Part shown: piece by piece, positions 1 to 64,000 of the stretch | Layout: the number at the start of each line of letters is the position of its first letter | Position numbering within the stretch: the first letter of the stretch is position 1 | Assembly (NCBI GenBank): GCA_018857735.1 | Contig: JABMCL010002354.1 | Coordinates: 30,001-94,000 of the forward strand | Length of the DNA stretch: 64,000 nt | Direction of reading: 5' to 3' | Origin: Alviniconcha marisindica | Taxonomy: Eukaryota; Mollusca; Gastropoda; Provannidae | Program-made: the position numbers and the translations under genes | The notes under the pieces: model-generated | Databases searched by the model: none | Seen by the model: the letters and a program-made list of their open reading frames with translations, nothing else | What the model was told of the DNA's origin: nothing

Positions 1-600
1 AAAATTTAAGGTTTCAGAGAAACAATCACGCCGGTTTGAATGTCTTCATCTGTAGGGGACAACACATTATGGACAATGTATGGTTTTCAGACAAACAGTC
101 AGGCCGAATGTAATGTCCTCATCTGTTAGGGACAATGTAATACATTCGGCAAAATGTAAGGTTTCAGAGAAATATTCACGCTGGTTGGAATGTCCTCTCT
201 CGGGGACAACACATTATGGACAATGTAAGGTTTAGAGAAACAGTCAGGCCGAAAGTAATGTTCTCATCTGTCGGGGACAATGCAATACATTCGGCAACTT
301 GTAAGGTTTCAGAGAAACAGTCACGCCGGTTGGAATGTCGTCATCTGTCTGGAACAACACATTAGGGACAGTGTAAGGTTTCAGAAAAACAGTCACGCCG
401 GTTAACACATTGGGGACAACGTATGTTTTTTTGTAAAACAGTCACGGTGGTTCCTAATGCCCTCATCTGTCAGGGCCAACGTGACAGTTTAGGAACAATG
501 TAAGGTTTCAGATAAATAGTCACGTAAGTCTTCATGTCCCCATTAGTCGGGACCAACACACTGCGAACAAAACAAGGCTTCAGTGACACAGACACGCCGT
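1..600. repeat. Degenerate ~75-bp tandem array
   Basis: Repeated motifs such as AAGGTTTCAGAGAAACAGTC and GTCCTCATCTGTCGGGGACA recur about every 75 bp through this stretch, with many substitutions. No coding signal. Confidence 0.75.
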
Positions 601-616
601 TCCACACGCCCTCACT

Positions 617-1150
617 GAGGTGTCAGGGTCCAAAACAGTGATGTTGCTTGTCACCGAGGTGTCAGGGTCCAAAACAGTGATGTTGCTTGTCACCGAGGTG
701 TCAGGGTCCAAAACAGTGATGTTGCTTGTCACCGAGGTGTCAGGGTTCAAACAGTGCTGTTGCTTGTCACTGAGGTGTCAGGGTTCAAACAGTGCTGTTG
801 CTTGTCACTGAGGTGTCAGGGTTCACACAGTGCTGTTGCTTGTCACTGACGTGTCAGGGTTCACACAGTGCTGTTGCTTGTCACTGAGGTGCGAGGGATC
901 AAACAGTGCTGTTGCTTGTCGCTGAGGTGTCAGGGATCAAACAGTGCTGTTGCTTGTCGCTGAGGTGTCAGGGACCAAACAGTGCTATTGCTTGTCATTG
1001 AGGTGTCAGGGACCAAACAGTGCTGTTGCTTGTCTCTGAGGTGTCAGGAACCAAACAGTGCTGTTGCTTGTCATTGAGGTGTCAGGGACCAAACAGTGCT
1101 GTTGCTTGTCACTGAGGTGTCAGGAACTGAACAGTGCCGTTGCTTGCATC
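617..1150. repeat. 38-39-bp tandem array, about 14 copies
   Basis: Units of the form GAGGTGTCAGGG...AACAGTGCTGTTGCTTGTCAC follow each other with a period of 39 bp at first and 38 bp later. Short open frames in it merely read through the repeat. Confidence 0.9.
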
Positions 1151-1636
1151 ACTGACCACACCGTGGTAGCAGCCATGGAGCGAGTTTTTTGCACTAATCC
1201 ACTACAGCGCATCAACTTTCAATGCAGCAAGCATATTGGTACAACAGCTCACAATTTCACACATCTGTCACAACCTGTAAAGTTTCTAAAGGAAACAAAT
1301 TGCTGCTGACGGAAGGGTGTCAGTTGGATAGTGCAGTGCTGCGCTCTTTGATTGGTCAAACACAACGACTCACAATCTGTGGGTCAAACCCCCTATGGTA
1401 TGAGACAGCTGAAGGTAATAATAGAAGCCAAAAAACACACAAAATAATCAGACTCCAATCGGGAGGGAAAGGCGGGGGGCGGAGGCGTTATCTTTCTTCT
1501 TCAGTCTAAACCGGAAATCTTGAGAAAGCATCTATGCTACAATGGCTCTCTTCGTGTCAGCAAGACAGCCCCTGAGAGCGTCACAGAGATAAGTTCGTTC
1601 GGGTGGGCAATGAGGTTCGTAAAAAAATATTGAATC

Positions 1637-1706
<70 letters not shown>

Positions 1707-1784
1707 GATGATGATGACGATGATGATGATGATATGATGATGATAGTGACTGGTCCAATCAATGCTCCCTCTCTGCCGCGTGCT

Positions 1785-1861
<77 letters not shown>

Positions 1862-2070
1862 CGGGGCGCGTTTGTTTGTGTGTGTTTGTGCGCGCGGGCG
1901 GGGTGCGTGTGTTTGTGTGTGTGTGTATGTGGGTATAAATACTACTGCGTGAAACCCCTTTCTTTTAAAAATGACTGCTGTCCTGTGTTCTGTGATACAT
2001 GTGCCTGTCCGAAATGGAATTCTCTTGCACTCCTTGGGTGCTTCAGTAAGCCATACTATCTCGTACAATC

Positions 2071-2135
<65 letters not shown>

Positions 2136-2529
2136 AACATCATCAACAATAGTAAACGTGGCTTTGCTTTGCTTTGCTTCTATTATAACGTAACGAAACT
2201 GCAAATATCAGAAACAATGAAACCAAAGTTTCACGCAAAAATGCACACGAAAGAAAAACTCTCTGTCATATTTCGACTACAACGTGGAATCCAAGTTCTT
2301 GCCCTGTCACATAATGGTTTGGGTCTGGCAAGAAAAGAATTTCACGCCAATTCCCTACCCTCAGCTTTCTGGTAAAAGAAAAGTTTGGAGAGAAAAAAAG
2401 AAGAAGGCAAAAACAAAACAAAAAACAAAATCACAACAAAACCCTACTGTTTGACTTTGTGAGAAAGTCGTGTCAATTGCAGTAATGAAAAAGTCATGTC
2501 AATAATAAAATATACCGAATGATTCAGTT

Positions 2530-2530
<1 letters not shown>
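1150..2530. other. Non-genic stretch with microsatellites
   Basis: I see no gene. It holds a GA run with a following GAT run (1642-1744), a TG run (1786-1859) with a degenerate TG/CG extension to 1932, and an AC run (2073-2132). Open frames here are low-complexity read-through. Confidence 0.6.
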
Positions 2531-2607
<77 letters not shown>

Positions 2608-2689
2608 AGGAGAGAGAGAGGGAGACACAGAGAGAGATAGACAGAGAGAGAGAGAGATGAAGGAGAGAGAGAGAGTGGGGGGGGGGGGG

Positions 2690-3039
2690 GGAGGAAGGAA
2701 GGAAGGACAGAGAGTGAGTGAGAAAGAAAGATACTTAATGCTCAACGCAGAGTCGACGGCGAAGGTCATATCCAGGCAAAACCCAAGCCACACACACACA
2801 AAAAGAAAAGAAATAAAAGTCCATATCACTGTTCATGCTACACTTCACTTCAGATTTTTTAAATGAAGGTGAAAATGCTACGAAGGCAGAAATTGGAAAA
2901 GCAGAATTCCTGTCAGATGGTCAAGTTAGCAAGGCGAAATTCTGACCTATCCCATGCGATAAAAGAGAGACCTGTGGGCAGCTCGTTGTTCTCACTAGTG
3001 GGGACCTCATTTTCTGCGTACGCGGTACCCCCATTACGG

Positions 3040-3095
<56 letters not shown>

Positions 3096-3506
3096 TGCGT
3101 GTGTGTGTGAGAGAGAGGGGGGGGGGGAAGGAAGGAAGGAAGGACAGAGAGGGAGTGAGAAGGAAAGATACTTAATGCTCAACGCAGAGTCGACGGCGAA
3201 GGTCATATCCAGGCAAAACCCAAGCCACACACACACAAAAAGAAAAGAAATAAAAGTCCATATCACTGTTCATGCTACACTTCACTTCAGATTTTTTAAA
3301 TGAAGTTGAAAATGCCACGAAGGCAGAAATTGGAAAGGCAGAATTCCTGTCAGATGGTCAAGTTAGCAAGGCGAAATTCTGACCTATCCCATGCGATAAA
3401 AGAGAGACCTGTGGGCAGCTCGTTGTTCTCACTAGTGGGGACCTCATTTTCTGCGTACGCGGTACCCCCATTACGGAGGTGTGTGTGTGTGTGCGTGTGC
3501 GCGCGC

Positions 3507-3581
<75 letters not shown>

Positions 3582-3977
3582 TATGCGTGTGTGTGTGAGA
3601 GAGAGGGGGGGGAAGGAAGGAAGGAAGGACAGAGAGGGAGTGAGAAGGAAAGATACTTAATGCTCAACGCTGAGTCGACGGCGAAGGTCATATCCAGGCA
3701 AAACCCAAGCCACACACACACAAAATGAAAAGAAGTAAAAGTCCAGAGTACACTTCATTTCATGTTTGAAACAGATTTTTTAAATGAAGTTGAAAATGCC
3801 ACGAAGGCAGAAATTGGAAAGGCAGAATTCCCGTCAGATGGTCAAGTTAGCAAGGCGAAATTCTGACCTATCCCATGCGATAAAAGAGAGACCTGTGGGC
3901 AGCTCGTTGTTCTCACTAGTGGGGTCCTCATTTTCTGCGTACGCGGTACCCCCATTACGGAGGTGTTTGTGTGTGTG

Positions 3978-4050
<73 letters not shown>
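2690..4050. repeat. Three tandem copies of a ~440-485-bp compound unit
   Basis: The block GATACTTAATGCTCAACGC ... CCCCCATTACGGAGG occurs at about 2730, 3167 and 3652 (periods 437 and 485). Each copy ends in a TG (third copy TG then GA) microsatellite of different length and starts with GGAAGGAAGG/GA repeats. The middle of the unit (GGCAGAAATTGGAAAGGCAG, then TTCTGACCTATCCCATGCG) is related to the dispersed element seen at 18818-19120 and 55744-56050, so a transposed repeat was tandemly duplicated. Confidence 0.9.
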
Positions 4051-4052
<2 letters not shown>

Positions 4053-4431
4053 CGATAAGACAGGACATGGATGCAAATCTTACATTTTTAGCTGCCGACG
4101 TTATCAATTTCTATTGAACATTTTCAAGTTTGAATTCTTTTACAATCACATCGACACAAATGTTCATAATAAAAAATGTCAGTCAATTTCTGGGACAATA
4201 ATATGACAGTTTTCGCTTGTTTCTCAAGCTTTCAGGTTATTGTTGTTGTTTTCTTCCTGTGAAGAAACATGTGACACATGTATAGACTGCTCTTAAAGAA
4301 AAAACAGGAAAAAAAACTGAAAGAAAAACAAACAGAAGATACCCACAAAATCAAATTAAAAAGTCACAGCACAGCACTAATTCATCAAGCTCAAGTCCAG
4401 GTGGAGATGGCAGGTGTCAGGAGCAGAGGGC

Positions 4432-64000
<59,569 letters not shown>

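Overview
This is a eukaryotic window, most likely from a mollusc and probably a gastropod. The evidence is indirect: short, widely spaced exons with GT..AG borders, very many TG/AC, GA/CT and poly-C/G microsatellites, tRNA-derived SINEs, a LINE remnant, and an extracellular protein built from thrombospondin type-1 repeats plus the pseudo-fibrinogen C-terminal module common in invertebrate matrix proteins. Nothing looks prokaryotic. The species assignment is inference.

Almost the whole window (64000 down to 4432, minus strand) is the 3' part of one gene. I could assemble 26 exons whose splice phases fit together. From the N-terminal side they are: one TSP1 exon cut by the window edge (63857-64000); a two-exon, six-cysteine SRCR domain (63111-63269 and 61840-62007); nineteen more TSP1 exons (61139 down to 15362); and four exons of a C-terminal fibrinogen-like domain of the contactin-associated-protein/coadhesin kind (14109-14256, 12248-12435, 11112-11331 and the terminal exon 4432-4499, which carries the stop). 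About 4.24 kb of coding sequence, some 1,410 codons, is spread over 59.6 kb. The signal peptide, promoter and upstream domains lie beyond the right edge.

The regularity is striking. Sixteen consecutive TSP1 exons (57270 down to 18366) are each exactly 165 bp, and every boundary from the first TSP1 to the start of the fibrinogen-like domain is phase 1, so any whole exon can be lost, gained or skipped without shifting the frame. The product should be a secreted or matrix-associated multi-TSP1 protein with predicted O-fucosylation, C-mannosylation and N-glycosylation sites. One exon of the fibrinogen-like domain (14109-14256) is 148 bp where phase and homology demand 147. This is either an assembly error or a frameshift.

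The introns hold repeats. Two tandem arrays abut exons and carry copies of that exon's own splice site: a 49-bp array and its degenerate relatives upstream of the exon at 14256, and a 35-36-bp array ending in the SRCR donor at 63110. Other contents are a nested pair of SINEs (38891-39458), a SINE with clear target-site duplications (8789-9121), a LINE reverse-transcriptase tail (28200-28560), a broken intronless gene copy of unknown family (43601-44651), a perfect 45-bp inverted repeat (60146-60313), and several tandem arrays of 34-76 bp units.

From 1 to about 4200, left of the stop codon, I see only tandem repeats and microsatellites and no gene.
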